Numbered from the stretch's first letter, positions 1 to 7,020 are shown. The stretch: 64,000 bases of DNA from Candidatus Phelpsiimicrobium noxiivivens (GCA_001873995.1 MNVR01000028.1:1-64000), one strand, 5' to 3'. Numbers and translations: made by a program. The notes: generated by a model from the letters alone, not told the origin.

Positions 1-237
1 AAGGATTCTTATACCCACTTATTTTCTCCAAGAAGTAAAAGGTTCAGATCTAGAAAAGGGGTATTTTTGAAGTTTTATTGGTAGGATGTCAAGTTTTGAG
101 TTCTGGAAAACCCCCGAATAAAAATAGGGGTCATTTTGCTTAGGATGCCCCAGGTTGAAAGACTGTTTTAAAGCAGGAGGATTCTACGTTTGGGGATTCT
201 GAGGTGAGATCATTGATTGTAGATCATATTTGGAACA
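1..237. other. no gene recognised; possible terminator for leftward genes
   Basis: I see no convincing coding frame here. A run of five C at 111-115 can pair with GGGG at 127-130. Read on the minus strand this is a short G/C hairpin followed by a T-run, so it could end the leftward transcript that carries the small membrane gene ending at 238. The stem is only about 5 bp, so the call is tentative. Confidence 0.35.
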
Positions 238-378
238 TTATTTTTTGGGGTATTGGTCTGTAACTTCCCAGACAGCAGCTTTGATAATGAGTTTTAAAAT
301 CCAAGCTGCTCCGCATGTAAGGATACAGGCAAGAATATAGAAAAACATGTCCGTTCCTCGCATTCTTTTATTTTCCAT
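238..378 (-). CDS. small single-helix membrane protein (46 aa), unknown function
   Basis: The frame starts at the ATG at 378, 4 nt after a good Shine-Dalgarno (GGAGGAA), and overlaps the end of the upstream 224-aa gene by 11 nt, which suggests translational coupling. A charged start (MENKRMRG) is followed by a hydrophobic stretch at about residues 10-34 with two cysteines, then a polar tail ending QYPKK. It looks like a type II or III single-pass inner-membrane peptide. I do not recognise a family. It is the last gene of a leftward set of small cargo genes in the integrated element. The overlap and the ribosome site support reality; function is unknown. Confidence 0.6.
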   Translation of the reverse strand: MENKRMRGTDMFFYILACILTCGAAWILKLIIKAAVWEVTDQYPKK

Positions 379-1042
379 TGCTTCCTCCTTTATAGGCTAA
401 ATTCGGGGTGGCGTTTTGATACGTTTCTATTTTTTCATTTAGATACTCACTCCAACCTTCTAACTCTGGGAAATATTCTACTATTAGCTTTAAGTTTTCA
501 ATTTGTTCTTTGGTTCCCATTGGTTGTTCTTTAATCCCCCTTGGCAAGAATCGTTTAATGACATATTCAAGAGCTGGAATACTTGTTATAGCAAAGTCTC
601 CATATTTCTCTATATTTTCTTTGATTACTGACTCTATTAACGGAAAGCTTAAATAGCAATACTTTAAACGCTCTTCTGTTTCTAGCTTATTGTTTTCAAT
701 TTTTCCAAGATATTCATAATAAAGGTCAACCGCCTCTTTGGTGTTAAGTTTTAGATTTTCTCGATAATTTTGTATTAAAGCGGGTGGGTTGGGCGGAGGG
801 GTGTAAGTTACTTTTTGTTTTGTTTCTTCAGAAGATTCGGGGAAGCGCAGTTTTGAATTTGGAAAAGTAGGCTTAATAAAGTTTCTTAAATTTCCAAATA
901 TCGTTCCGCCTTTATCTAAATCTCCAAGTAAGTCTTTTTGTATTTGTTCGTTGGTATCGCCTTGGTCTCTACGGAGCTGAATGTATTGCTCAAGGGTGAT
1001 GGGCTGTTTTGCGGAGGGTTTCTTTTTAAAGAAGTTAAACAT
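368..1042 (-). CDS. hypothetical soluble protein (224 aa)
   Basis: This is a leftward gene of the integrated element. It has no signal peptide and no membrane helix, and is rich in Lys, Glu and Asn. The N-terminal part (about residues 18-50, starting TLEQYIQLRRDQG) looks like a short helical segment; residues 75-90 are proline-rich; the C-terminal half is predicted helical with many charged residues. I recognise no family. The start at 1042 has no strong Shine-Dalgarno and follows the 53-aa membrane gene by 9 nt. It ends by overlapping the next small gene by 11 nt, so it sits inside an operon with the neighbouring membrane and lipoprotein genes. Confidence 0.7.
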   Translation of the reverse strand: MFNFFKKKPSAKQPITLEQYIQLRRDQGDTNEQIQKDLLGDLDKGGTIFGNLRNFIKPTFPNSKLRFPESSEETKQKVTYTPPPNPPALIQNYRENLKLNTKEAVDLYYEYLGKIENNKLETEERLKYCYLSFPLIESVIKENIEKYGDFAITSIPALEYVIKRFLPRGIKEQPMGTKEQIENLKLIVEYFPELEGWSEYLNEKIETYQNATPNLAYKGGSNGK

Positions 1043-1051
1043 GGGTAATAG

Positions 1052-1213
1052 CTAATCTCTAATTTGGTGCTTCGGAATAATTTTGACATGGCTTACTGTA
1101 ATCGAACAAACAAGGGAAGCGAAAAGTATGAGAAGAGCAGCAAATAAGAATTGTTGCCAAACATTAGCGTCTTGAATGCGTGTTGTATTAAGCCATTGCC
1201 GCAGTTTTTTCAT
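1052..1213 (-). CDS. small single-helix membrane protein (53 aa), unknown function
   Basis: The frame begins at the ATG at 1213, preceded by GGAGGCAAGGA, a clear ribosome site. The product starts MKKLRQWLNTTR, then has a hydrophobic segment at about residues 22-40, followed by a short basic tail. It probably sits in the inner membrane with its N terminus in the cytoplasm. It lies 19 nt after the SmpA-like lipoprotein gene and 9 nt before the 224-aa gene, so it belongs to the same leftward operon. I recognise no family. Its compact spacing and ribosome site support it as a gene. Confidence 0.6.
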   Translation of the reverse strand: MKKLRQWLNTTRIQDANVWQQFLFAALLILFASLVCSITVSHVKIIPKHQIRD

Positions 1214-1232
1214 TCCTTGCCTCCGTTGCGGG

Positions 1233-1661
1233 TCATTTTTGCGAAGCTGGTTTATCGCCCTGATATACGGTTTGCTCGACTTTGACGGGGGGCATATTTT
1301 TCATCACTTCTCTCATGTTTTGAGTGCTTTTGTCTATCATGTCGGAATAATCTAATTGGTCACCCCACGACTGAACAACATCATTCTTGAAAGTCACGGT
1401 CAAACGATTGCCCGACCCAGCCATATTGGGGTCGTCAAATACAACGTAACCAATCATCTTTTTTGTCCAATATGCCCATTTTTCCTGAATCCCATCATCT
1501 AACTTTTGAACTGAAGTAGTCTTGGGTGCTCCAAGAATGTTTTTAACTTCCTGTTTAGACATACCGACTTTTAGCATTGTTGATTTTTCCCCTAATGTTG
1601 GGCAAGTCGCACAGCCGCACATGAATATTGCCATAGCGAATAGACAAACTAGCTTTTTCAT
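1233..1661 (-). CDS. BamE/SmpA-like lipoprotein (142 aa)
   Basis: The N terminus is a lipoprotein signal peptide: MKK, a hydrophobic core, then the lipobox MCGC with the lipidated Cys near residue 17. The mature part carries a SmpA/OmlA (BamE-like) fold signature at about residues 28-95: a 'VGMSKQEVKNILGAP' helix motif followed by beta strands with a WAYW core. In the wider family this fold is found in outer-membrane lipoproteins such as BamE and in many small relatives of unknown role. A ribosome site (GGAGGCAAAGA) precedes the ATG. It is first of the leftward set 1661 to 238. A second BamE-like lipoprotein is encoded on the other strand at 3043-3426. It is cargo, not the core BAM gene, by context. 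Confidence 0.75.
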   Translation of the reverse strand: MKKLVCLFAMAIFMCGCATCPTLGEKSTMLKVGMSKQEVKNILGAPKTTSVQKLDDGIQEKWAYWTKKMIGYVVFDDPNMAGSGNRLTVTFKNDVVQSWGDQLDYSDMIDKSTQNMREVMKNMPPVKVEQTVYQGDKPASQK

Positions 1662-1710
1662 TCTTTGCCTCCAGGTTAATTAAAAATATTCTAACACACA
1701 AAGGAGGCCT

Positions 1711-1851
1711 ATGCCAAAACAAAAGAACGTTGCAGACGAAGGACAGGATTCATGAGAAAAACCGCAGCCGAACGTAATTCCTAAACCTTCCTCATTGCTC
1801 CTTTTAGGCTCTGTATTGTTTGGAGCAGGGTTTCTTAGGAGGAGAAGATAG
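1711..1851 (+). pseudogene. PEP-CTERM-like tail interrupted by an in-frame TGA
   Basis: A ribosome site (AAGGAGG) precedes an ATG at 1711. The frame meets TGA at 1753-1755 after 14 codons. Read on in the same frame, it gives a proline-containing linker, then PKPSSLLLLGSVLFGAGF and four arginines before TAG at 1849. This is the layout of a PEP-CTERM sorting signal: Pro-x-Pro-Ser-Ser, a hydrophobic helix, then a basic end. Such tails are recognised by exosortase at the inner membrane. Here almost no passenger protein remains. I read it as a decayed remnant or a tail fragment. TGA works as a normal stop in many genes of this window, so recoding is unlikely. Confidence 0.5.
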
Positions 1852-1935
1852 ATTTTGACCTTTTTGGGCTTATGGGATATGATGATGCCAAGCCAAAAAG
1901 AGGTGTTAGTGAGGCAGAATTCAGAATAATTCATA

Positions 1936-1969
1936 AAGCAACTCTCTAAAGCAGGGAGTTGCTTTTTTT
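1936..1969 (+). terminator. strong intrinsic terminator
   Basis: Stem GCAACTCTC at 1938-1946 pairs with GGGAGTTGC at 1954-1962 (one G-U pair), loop of seven, then seven T. It ends whatever is transcribed rightward across the PEP-CTERM remnant. A 25-codon frame (ATG at 1872, stop at 1947 inside the hairpin loop) precedes it; I do not call that frame a gene because its only ribosome site lies too far upstream. Confidence 0.85.
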
Positions 1970-2063
1970 ATTGAATTATTATGTTTTACTTTCACCTTGC
2001 AGACGAACATGTGGATAAGGCAACGGATAAGTTTATAGAGTTTTAATCAAAAAGGGAGGCGAT

Positions 2064-2456
2064 ATGGGTAGAATACCAAAAGCAGTAACGGTTTTACTTT
2101 TTTGTGTATTGGCACTTTCTTTTGTAGGGTGCGCCACACTCTTTAAGGCAAAAACAAGAACAGTAGATTTTGATAGCGATCCTAAGGGGGCGGAGCTTTA
2201 TATCAATGGAAACCGCATGGGCACAACCCCTATGCCGCTGAACTTGTCTAACCTAAAAGCACTTACCGTCACTTTCAAGAAAGAAGGCTACGAAGATAAA
2301 ACCTACATTATCAATACAAAGGTTGGTGGGGGGTGGGTTGTCTTAGATTGCTTGGGCGGATTTATCCCTGTAATTATTGACGCAGTTACAGAGAATTGGT
2401 ATAACCTTGACACTGATAATGTAAAAGTTTTAATGGATGTTCAAAGGGTAAAATAA
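2064..2456 (+). CDS. PEGA-domain lipoprotein (130 aa)
   Basis: The N terminus is a lipoprotein signal: a basic start (MGRIPK), a hydrophobic core at about residues 8-21 and the lipobox FVGC, with Cys at residue 23. The following segment, DFDSDPKGAELYINGNRMGTT at about residues 36-56, matches the PEGA repeat (small beta domain with a conserved 'P-x-GA-x-v-x-inG-x-x-x-G-x-TP' pattern) often found in surface-exposed or periplasmic proteins. A second hydrophobic stretch at about 88-105 (GGGWVVLDCLGGFIPVIIDAV) resembles the C-terminal part of other small PEGA lipoproteins. Ribosome site GGGAGG precedes the ATG. First gene of the rightward cargo set 2064-4060. Confidence 0.8.
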   Translation: MGRIPKAVTVLLFCVLALSFVGCATLFKAKTRTVDFDSDPKGAELYINGNRMGTTPMPLNLSNLKALTVTFKKEGYEDKTYIINTKVGGGWVVLDCLGGFIPVIIDAVTENWYNLDTDNVKVLMDVQRVK

Positions 2457-2494
2457 GAACTCGAATATCGACAAAGACAAAAAGCAAGGGAGAA

Positions 2495-3046
2495 ATGAAG
2501 AGAATGCTTGTTTTACTGTTATGTTTGGGGTTATGTGGTTGTGCCACCCTTCCTGGAACCATCAAGGAAAGCGTCTCTGGATTCGACAAGGCTACGGAAA
2601 TAACAATGGAACCTGCCTGGGTTGGAAACGGACTCACCGGCTTTAAGCTTGGCTTATTTAGGTCATCTCGAATGGAACCAGATAAAGCCATCCTCACGGC
2701 TTACGCCATAGGTGCTTACAATTTTGACTACGGAGAATCGCTCCATTTTAACGTCGATGGCGAAATAATTTCCTTTAAGTCGATTGACTCCCTCACAAAA
2801 ATTGAGATGGTGCCAGGAGAATATAATTCGGTATATTCTTCCGCTCCATACAACTTATCGTCAAAGCGCTATGAGGTCACAAAGGATTTTATTAAGAGAT
2901 TACTTGATGCCAAAGAAGTATGGGGGAAAATCAGCTTGTCTCAAACCTATGTGGAAGCAAAGTTCTCTGTAAGTGTCCCTATGGGAGCTAAAAATGGCTT
3001 CAAGAAGTTCTATGCTAAGGCGTGGGGGAAGGGGGAGAGCAAGTGA
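2495..3046 (+). CDS. hypothetical lipoprotein (183 aa)
   Basis: The protein opens with a short lipoprotein signal (MKRMLVLLLCLGLCGC; lipobox LCGC, Cys at residue 16). The mature region is soluble, with mixed strands and helices and no repeats I can see. I recognise no named family. The Asp/Glu-rich middle part (around residues 68-110) and a basic C terminus are its main features. The ribosome site is AAGGGAG. Its stop codon overlaps the start of the next lipoprotein gene (GTGA), so the two are probably translationally coupled. It is part of the lipoprotein cargo of the element. Confidence 0.75.
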   Translation: MKRMLVLLLCLGLCGCATLPGTIKESVSGFDKATEITMEPAWVGNGLTGFKLGLFRSSRMEPDKAILTAYAIGAYNFDYGESLHFNVDGEIISFKSIDSLTKIEMVPGEYNSVYSSAPYNLSSKRYEVTKDFIKRLLDAKEVWGKISLSQTYVEAKFSVSVPMGAKNGFKKFYAKAWGKGESK

Positions 3047-3426
3047 CCCTCACAACCTCAAAAATTGAAAATCTTTTTGTTTTATTGCTGTGTCTGTCTT
3101 TTGCCGGATGCGCTACCGTTGGGCGGCAAGTCAATCAAGGCAACGCTGAGAAACTACAAAAGGGCGTTACAACAAAAGCAGAGGTAATCAAGATCTTCGG
3201 CCAGCCGAACAGCCAATCTTTCAACCAAGAGGGCAAGGTTATTTTTACATATATAGGATGCCAGGTAAAAAATACAGCATGGAATTTTATTCCCGTTGTC
3301 TCAACCTTTCATAGCGAAATAAAGATGAACAATCAAATTTTGACCATCACTTTCAAGAACGACATTGTAGAGGAATATAGTTTTTCAACCTCCTACACAC
3401 CTGTTAAATACGGCATAATCCCGTAG
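3043..3426 (+). CDS. BamE/SmpA-like lipoprotein (127 aa)
   Basis: I choose the GTG at 3043, whose GTGA overlaps the stop of the gene before and which has GGGGGAGAG just upstream. A GTG at 3022 would add seven polar residues before the signal peptide. The lipobox is FAGC (Cys near residue 23). The mature part has 'LQKGVTTKAEVIKIFGQP', the first helix of a SmpA/BamE-like domain, followed by strands and a 'ITFKNDIVEEY' strand very like the one in the lipoprotein at 1233-1661. The two are probably paralogues carried by the same element on opposite strands. A role in the envelope is inferred from the fold only. Confidence 0.75.
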   Translation: MTLTTSKIENLFVLLLCLSFAGCATVGRQVNQGNAEKLQKGVTTKAEVIKIFGQPNSQSFNQEGKVIFTYIGCQVKNTAWNFIPVVSTFHSEIKMNNQILTITFKNDIVEEYSFSTSYTPVKYGIIP

Positions 3427-3470
3427 CGACGAGATAATGACGGGGATAAGGATAAGATATAAGGGGAGAA

Positions 3471-3689
3471 ATGGAAATTAAAAAGCCGAAAGTTGAAACA
3501 AAAATGCTTCTTCTCTGGACAGTAATTTTTACAATTGTTTCTTTTCCGTTAAATGCCCTTATATTCCGAGAGGCAACACCAGAGTTTATCCGACTTCCGT
3601 ATGTTATTCTGGGCTACTTATTCTTTATTGGGATTATCGTCTCTTGGGTAGAGGTAGCCTTTAGAAAAATTAGGGGCAAAGCAAAGTAA
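3471..3689 (+). CDS. two-helix membrane protein (72 aa)
   Basis: Starts at an ATG after GGGGAGAA. It has a basic N terminus (MEIKKPKVETK), a hydrophobic helix at about residues 12-32 and a second at about 42-62, then a basic end (RKIRGKAK). This is a helical hairpin in the inner membrane with both ends in the cytoplasm. I recognise no family. It follows the lipoprotein genes by 44 nt and precedes another membrane protein by 41 nt, so it fits the same cargo transcript. Confidence 0.65.
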   Translation: MEIKKPKVETKMLLLWTVIFTIVSFPLNALIFREATPEFIRLPYVILGYLFFIGIIVSWVEVAFRKIRGKAK

Positions 3690-3730
3690 ATATAGGCTAA
3701 AATAAGCACGATAGCGATGGAGATATAAAT

Positions 3731-4060
3731 ATGAAGATAGTTTCTTTACTAATTTTTGCTTATATTATTTATATCGTTTGGAAATTATCATACGACGCAA
3801 GAGCTAAAATTGGACTTAAAAAAACCTTGTTTCAAGGGTTTCTTTGGTGTGTAGGTGTAGCGTTATTTGCAACCCTAACATTAGGGACACATATTGAAAA
3901 TTATGATGATGACCCGTTTTACGGAAAAGGTGAGACGATTCAAGATTATGAGCCTACTAATAAACAAAGGTTTACTAATTTCGCTTATTATATGATGATA
4001 CTTTATCTACCAGTTATTGCGGGAGCGATTAGAATAATAAGGAAAAAAGAAGAGGCTTAA
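3731..4060 (+). CDS. three-helix membrane protein (109 aa)
   Basis: Hydrophobic helices lie at about residues 1-17, 32-52 and 84-101. Between the second and third is an acidic loop (ENYDDDPFYGKGE) that would face the periplasm. The C terminus is RIIRKKEEA. No family is recognised. No good Shine-Dalgarno lies directly upstream (GGAGATATAA is the best). Last gene of the rightward cargo run; a G/C hairpin without a T-run (4061-4080) and a better terminator at 4181 follow. Confidence 0.6.
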   Translation: MKIVSLLIFAYIIYIVWKLSYDARAKIGLKKTLFQGFLWCVGVALFATLTLGTHIENYDDDPFYGKGETIQDYEPTNKQRFTNFAYYMMILYLPVIAGAIRIIRKKEEA

Positions 4061-4180
4061 TGCCCCCCATAAAAGGGCATAGTGGACAAAGGAGTTATGA
4101 GGGAATGAATAAAAAAGAGTAATAGTAGTTTAAAATAAGAGAGACTCGTCTAAATAGATTTTTGCCAACAAAGAATGCAA

Positions 4181-4212
4181 GGCTGGACTTAACCGTTCAG
4201 CCCATTTTATTT
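4181..4212 (+). terminator. intrinsic terminator after the cargo run
   Basis: GGCTGGAC at 4181-4188 pairs with GTTCAGCC at 4195-4202 (one G-U pair), followed by CATTTTATTT. It lies between the convergent cargo genes and the leftward XRE regulator and would end the rightward cargo transcript. The remaining bases between 4061 and 4292 hold no frame I would call. Confidence 0.7.
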
Positions 4213-4292
4213 GTAGGATTGTAAAACTAAGCGCTGTTTGACAGGGCGGAAGAGGAGGGCGCAGGCAATTAAGAGCTATTTCTTAAGGGTAC

Positions 4293-4652
4293 TCATTTTC
4301 TTTTTGCTTCGTTCAACATTCCCTCGGTTGATTTCAAAAGCTTCTTATTTTTTTTAACTAAGAGTTCCAATTCATCATTAAGTTTTTTATTTTTTATATT
4401 TAATAATTCTTCAGCAAATCTTTGTTTAGTTTTTCGGTAGAGATCAAAAATTTGGTTGGAGGGATCGAGCACATCCACAATTTTGTCAAGCACTTCGATA
4501 GAAGGGAGCTTGTTGTGTTTTTCTATTTGAGTGATATAGACAGGATTTACGCCTACTTTGTTTGCAAGTTCGTAAACCTTTAGACCCAATTCTTCTCTTT
4601 TTTCCCTAACTGCCTCACCAAAGTTTTTAGCCATAGAATAATTATCATTCAA
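4293..4652 (-). CDS. XRE-family transcriptional regulator (119 aa)
   Basis: Residues 10-65 form an XRE/Cro-type helix-turn-helix domain (FGEAVREKREELGLKVYELA, then VGVNPVYITQIEKHNKLPS). The C-terminal third is a Lys/Glu/Leu-rich coiled coil (about residues 75-119) that probably makes it a dimer. It is divergent from the recombinase operon at 4988-7020, and the DNA between carries several CTAAC/GTTAG repeats that look like its operators. By analogy to phage and ICE repressors, it likely represses the element's own promoters. Start is either the ATG at 4652 or the one at 4634 (M7); neither has a clear ribosome site. Confidence 0.8.
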   Translation of the reverse strand: MNDNYSMAKNFGEAVREKREELGLKVYELANKVGVNPVYITQIEKHNKLPSIEVLDKIVDVLDPSNQIFDLYRKTKQRFAEELLNIKNKKLNDELELLVKKNKKLLKSTEGMLNEAKRK

Positions 4653-4655
4653 TTA

Positions 4656-4735
4656 ACTAACAAAATCAAGTTATTTTTTTTCTTGACAAACTAACTAATA
4701 GATGTTAGCATAACTAACAATAGTTAGCTAGTATG
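4656..4735. promoter_or_regulatory. operator-like repeat cluster over a promoter
   Basis: Several copies of CTAAC or its complement lie here: TTAACTAAC near 4658, AACTAACTAAT after 4688, then the perfect inverted repeats GTTAG-5 nt-CTAAC and CTAAC-4 nt-GTTAG between about 4699 and 4726. A rightward promoter (TTGACA at 4683-4688, 17 nt, TAGCAT) is embedded among them. The layout fits autoregulation by the XRE protein encoded just to the left and control of the recombinase operon to the right. The protein-site pairing is inferred from position. Confidence 0.6.
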
Positions 4736-4761
4736 TAGTAGAACTTGACAACCACCATCAC

Positions 4762-4858
4762 TTGAAATGAACCATAATATATATTATACTTACTGTGAAG
4801 ATTAAAAAACACGGTACGGAGGCCGGTAACGCGGGCCTTTCGGTTCTTTTTTATTTTA
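4762..4858 (+). promoter_or_regulatory. promoter followed by a short leader with a terminator-like hairpin
   Basis: TTGAAA at 4762-4767, a 17-nt spacer and TATACT at 4785-4790 form a good sigma-70 type promoter. The predicted transcript starts near 4797. Only 20 nt later a G/C hairpin begins (GGAGGCC at 4818-4824 with GGCCTTT at 4834-4840, two G-U pairs), followed at 4847 by six T. This gives either an attenuator ahead of the recombinase operon or a separate RNA of about 60 nt. Confidence 0.45.
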
Positions 4859-4870
4859 AGGGGATTGACA

Positions 4871-4957
4871 ATGGCCACCATTAGTAGGAGGCACTTGACA
4901 ATAGGGGGCATGTATCAGAGAGGGTATTTAGCCGCCCTTTTTTTAAACAAAAACTGA
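4871..4957 (+). CDS. possible leader peptide (28 aa)
   Basis: An ATG at 4871 follows AAGGGGA with 6-7 nt spacing and opens a 28-codon frame rich in Arg, Gly and Leu that ends 30 nt before the HTH gene. It could be a leader peptide coupled to the upstream attenuator-like hairpin. Nothing else supports it; it could also be chance. Confidence 0.25.
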   Translation: MATISRRHLTIGGMYQRGYLAALFLNKN

Positions 4958-4987
4958 ATAAGAATAAAACTTGAAGGAGGAGACAAA

Positions 4988-5212
4988 ATGAAAAAAGGGA
5001 ATGCATTGTTGAAGTTTTATCGCAGTAGACTTGGTCTTACTCAATATGAACTTGCTGAAAGACTTGGTATAAAAGAAAGAATAATTACACTCTGGGAAAC
5101 GAATCGGGCTACGCCAGGTATTGAAACGATGGTTGATGTAGCCAGAGTGTTACAGACTGACCCTGCGGAGATATGGCCAAAAGCATTTTCAAGTAAGGAG
5201 GCAGTTAGATGA
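4988..5212 (+). CDS. small XRE-type HTH protein (74 aa)
   Basis: A perfect ribosome site (GGAGGAGACAAA) precedes the ATG. Residues 6-62 form a single helix-turn-helix domain of XRE type (LGLTQYELAERLGIKERIITLWE, then NRATPGIETMVDVARVLQ). There is no second domain. Its last codons overlap the start of the serine recombinase gene (ATGA), so the two are coupled, and the HTH protein is likely a partner or regulator of the recombinase. The small size and single domain fit a Cro-like or directionality factor. Function beyond DNA binding is inferred from context. Confidence 0.8.
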   Translation: MKKGNALLKFYRSRLGLTQYELAERLGIKERIITLWETNRATPGIETMVDVARVLQTDPAEIWPKAFSSKEAVR

Positions 5213-5739
5213 GAATTTCAATATACGCAAGAGTTTCAAAGTCTGATGAATCGCAAGACCCACAGAATCAACTTAATCCTCTTAGGGATTATGCCAAAGC
5301 TTTAGGTGGCGAGATTGTCGGTGAATATATTGACTTGGCAAGCGGTAGTAACGGAGATAGGGCAGAGTTTAAAAGAATGTTTGAGGATGCAGATAAACGC
5401 AAGTTTGATCTGTTACTTTTGTGGTCGCTTGATCGACTCAGCAGGGAAGGGATTTCAAATACTTTGGGTTATATTGAAAGGCTTAGGCGTAGTGGTATTG
5501 CTTTAAAATCACTTCAGGAATCATGGCTCGATACCCGGGATGAGGGCTTAGGTCAGCTTTTGCTTGCGATCTTTAGCTGGGTAGCCCAGCAGGAGCGTAA
5601 ACGCATCGTAGAACGGACAAGGGCAGGCCTGGATCGGGCTAAACGTGAAGGGAAGAAGTTGGGGAGGCCTGTGGGTAGCAAGGATGGCAAAGAAAGACGG
5701 AAAAGTGGCTATAACTTGAGATGGTCTAAGGAAAAATAA
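5209..5739 (+). CDS. small serine recombinase, resolvase/invertase family (176 aa)
   Basis: The resolvase catalytic domain fills about residues 1-140. The nucleophile is Ser10 in IYARVS, followed by the usual QNQL segment; LLLWSLDRLSREG carries the conserved arginines; QQERKRIVERTRAGL is the long E helix that links to the DNA-binding part. The C terminus is short (GRPVGSK, then a basic tail of about 25 residues), so the usual Hin-type HTH is reduced or missing. Enzymes of this size resolve dimers or invert DNA, or move small elements. It starts inside the stop of the HTH gene and precedes the excisionase-like gene by 10 nt. Having it in one operon with a tyrosine integrase is uncommon. Confidence 0.88.
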   Translation: MRISIYARVSKSDESQDPQNQLNPLRDYAKALGGEIVGEYIDLASGSNGDRAEFKRMFEDADKRKFDLLLLWSLDRLSREGISNTLGYIERLRRSGIALKSLQESWLDTRDEGLGQLLLAIFSWVAQQERKRIVERTRAGLDRAKREGKKLGRPVGSKDGKERRKSGYNLRWSKEK

Positions 5740-5749
5740 GGGGGAAAGA

Positions 5750-5917
5750 ATGAAAGAATATTGTGGGAAAGAAGAATTGGCTAAGACGTTTGATGTTCCA
5801 GCAAGCACTATTGATTATCTTAGGCGTAAAGGTGAACTTCCAGCTATACGAGTTGGGAAACACTTTAGATTCATTCCATCAGAGGTTAAGGCATATTTAA
5901 AGGAACGTTCAAGATGA
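5750..5917 (+). CDS. excisionase-type HTH protein (55 aa)
   Basis: The ATG at 5750 follows GGGGGAAAGA. The product, starting MKEYCGKEELAKTFDVPAS, is a compact winged-helix excisionase/MerR-like domain: 'K-E-E-L-A', a TIDYLRRKGELPAIRVG wing region, then FRFIPSEVKAYL. This is the pattern of Xis-like and 'helix-turn-helix domain-containing' factors that steer integrase direction. Its stop overlaps the integrase start (ATGA). The pairing with the integrase strongly suggests it is the recombination directionality factor. It is too short for many gene finders. Confidence 0.85.
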   Translation: MKEYCGKEELAKTFDVPASTIDYLRRKGELPAIRVGKHFRFIPSEVKAYLKERSR

Positions 5918-7020
5918 GTCTTGTTGTTGAAAAGCCCAAACGAAAGACAAGGCGACACTATTCGGGAGCCGGAGCCGTTGAACGGGGCGACTCTTGGCGT
6001 ATTTGGTGGCACGTTGACGGCAAACGTCAGTTTGGAACTCTTTCAAAGAATGATTTCACGACTTGGGAGAAAGCCTTCGATGAGGCTTTAAGAAGAAAGT
6101 TCGAAAGCCATATTAACGAGGCCACAGTAACATTTGAGGAGTGGTCAAAGAAATACATTGATTCCAGGAAGGATATTAACCAGGAGCCTTTAATAAGGTT
6201 TTCCGAACACTTTATTTCCTTTTTAAAGGAAAAAGGGTATGAGGAAAGGCTAAGGAAGATCACAGAGGACGCTATAAAGGAATTTCTTTTTGACTATCAA
6301 TCTAATGGGCACAATGCAGTTGGAACGAATAAGGCCCTTGAATATCTAAGGCAGATATTTGAAGTTGCTGTTGAAAAAAATATTTTATCGAAGAATCCCA
6401 CAAAAGGAATCAAGAAATTAAAAGCAGAAAAAAAGATAACCATATTACCAAGTAAAAAAGAATGGCAGATGGTTTTAAGTTGGTTTCTTAAAAATGAACG
6501 TAGATTGTTTCCCTGGTTTTACTTTGAAGCAACTAAGGGATGGAGAAGGGATGAATTAAGAAAGATGAAGGTTTCAGCCGTTGATTTAGAGAGAAAGAGG
6601 ATCCGGGTAATGCACTACAAGCAGAAAGTAGAGCGAGAATATCCCTTAGAGGACGAGGAGGTAAATATATTGAACGAACACTTCATTCTGCTTAAGAAGC
6701 TAGGTCTTTATAAAATAGATGGTCTATTGTTTCCAACAAGGACAGGAGGAATGATTCAAAAGGATGTTGTAAGGTTAAAAATCAAAAAGGCAGCTAAAGA
6801 GTTGGGAATTGCAAAAAATCTTACAAACCATATTTTTAGGCATTATGTGGTTACTTCACTAAAAGATTTTGGAATGACCTCAGAGAATATAAAGGAAATT
6901 ACGGGGCACCAAGATGCTGAGACTATAGATAGGGTTTATACACACGCCACAAGCGAGATTGTTAAAAGAGGGATGGATCCTCTCAGGCCAAACCTCGGAA
7001 AGGAGTTTGAGAAGGCTTAA
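5914..7020 (+). CDS. tyrosine integrase of the element (368 aa)
   Basis: An N-terminal arm-binding part (about residues 1-60, with a basic start and YSGAGAVERGDSWRIWWHVDG) is followed by a core-binding SAM-like domain (about 65-165) and the phage-integrase catalytic domain (about 175-350). Catalytic residues visible: Arg in GWRRDEL, the HxxR of HIFRHYVV, His in GHQDAETIDR and the nucleophile Tyr342 in VYTHA. It ends 70 nt from the 3' end of tRNA-Leu, the classic arrangement for a tRNA-targeting integrase. It is last in the operon HTH-serine recombinase-Xis-integrase. The element therefore extends leftward from here. Confidence 0.93.
   Translation: MSLVVEKPKRKTRRHYSGAGAVERGDSWRIWWHVDGKRQFGTLSKNDFTTWEKAFDEALRRKFESHINEATVTFEEWSKKYIDSRKDINQEPLIRFSEHFISFLKEKGYEERLRKITEDAIKEFLFDYQSNGHNAVGTNKALEYLRQIFEVAVEKNILSKNPTKGIKKLKAEKKITILPSKKEWQMVLSWFLKNERRLFPWFYFEATKGWRRDELRKMKVSAVDLERKRIRVMHYKQKVEREYPLEDEEVNILNEHFILLKKLGLYKIDGLLFPTRTGGMIQKDVVRLKIKKAAKELGIAKNLTNHIFRHYVVTSLKDFGMTSENIKEITGHQDAETIDRVYTHATSEIVKRGMDPLRPNLGKEFEKA

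Noticed and set aside
1711-1851. TGA recoding (selenocysteine or alternative code) in the PEP-CTERM frame
   Set aside because: TGA is the working stop of many certain genes here (trpA, tex, pgsA, mraY, murG), and no SECIS-like hairpin was recognised after the codon.
1680-1934. 84-codon frame on the minus strand
   Set aside because: No family signal, and the other strand carries a ribosome site, a PEP-CTERM pattern and a terminator.
4988-5739. IS607-type transposon
   Set aside because: The serine recombinase lacks the N-terminal MerR domain and no TnpB gene is present; it belongs to the integrase operon instead.
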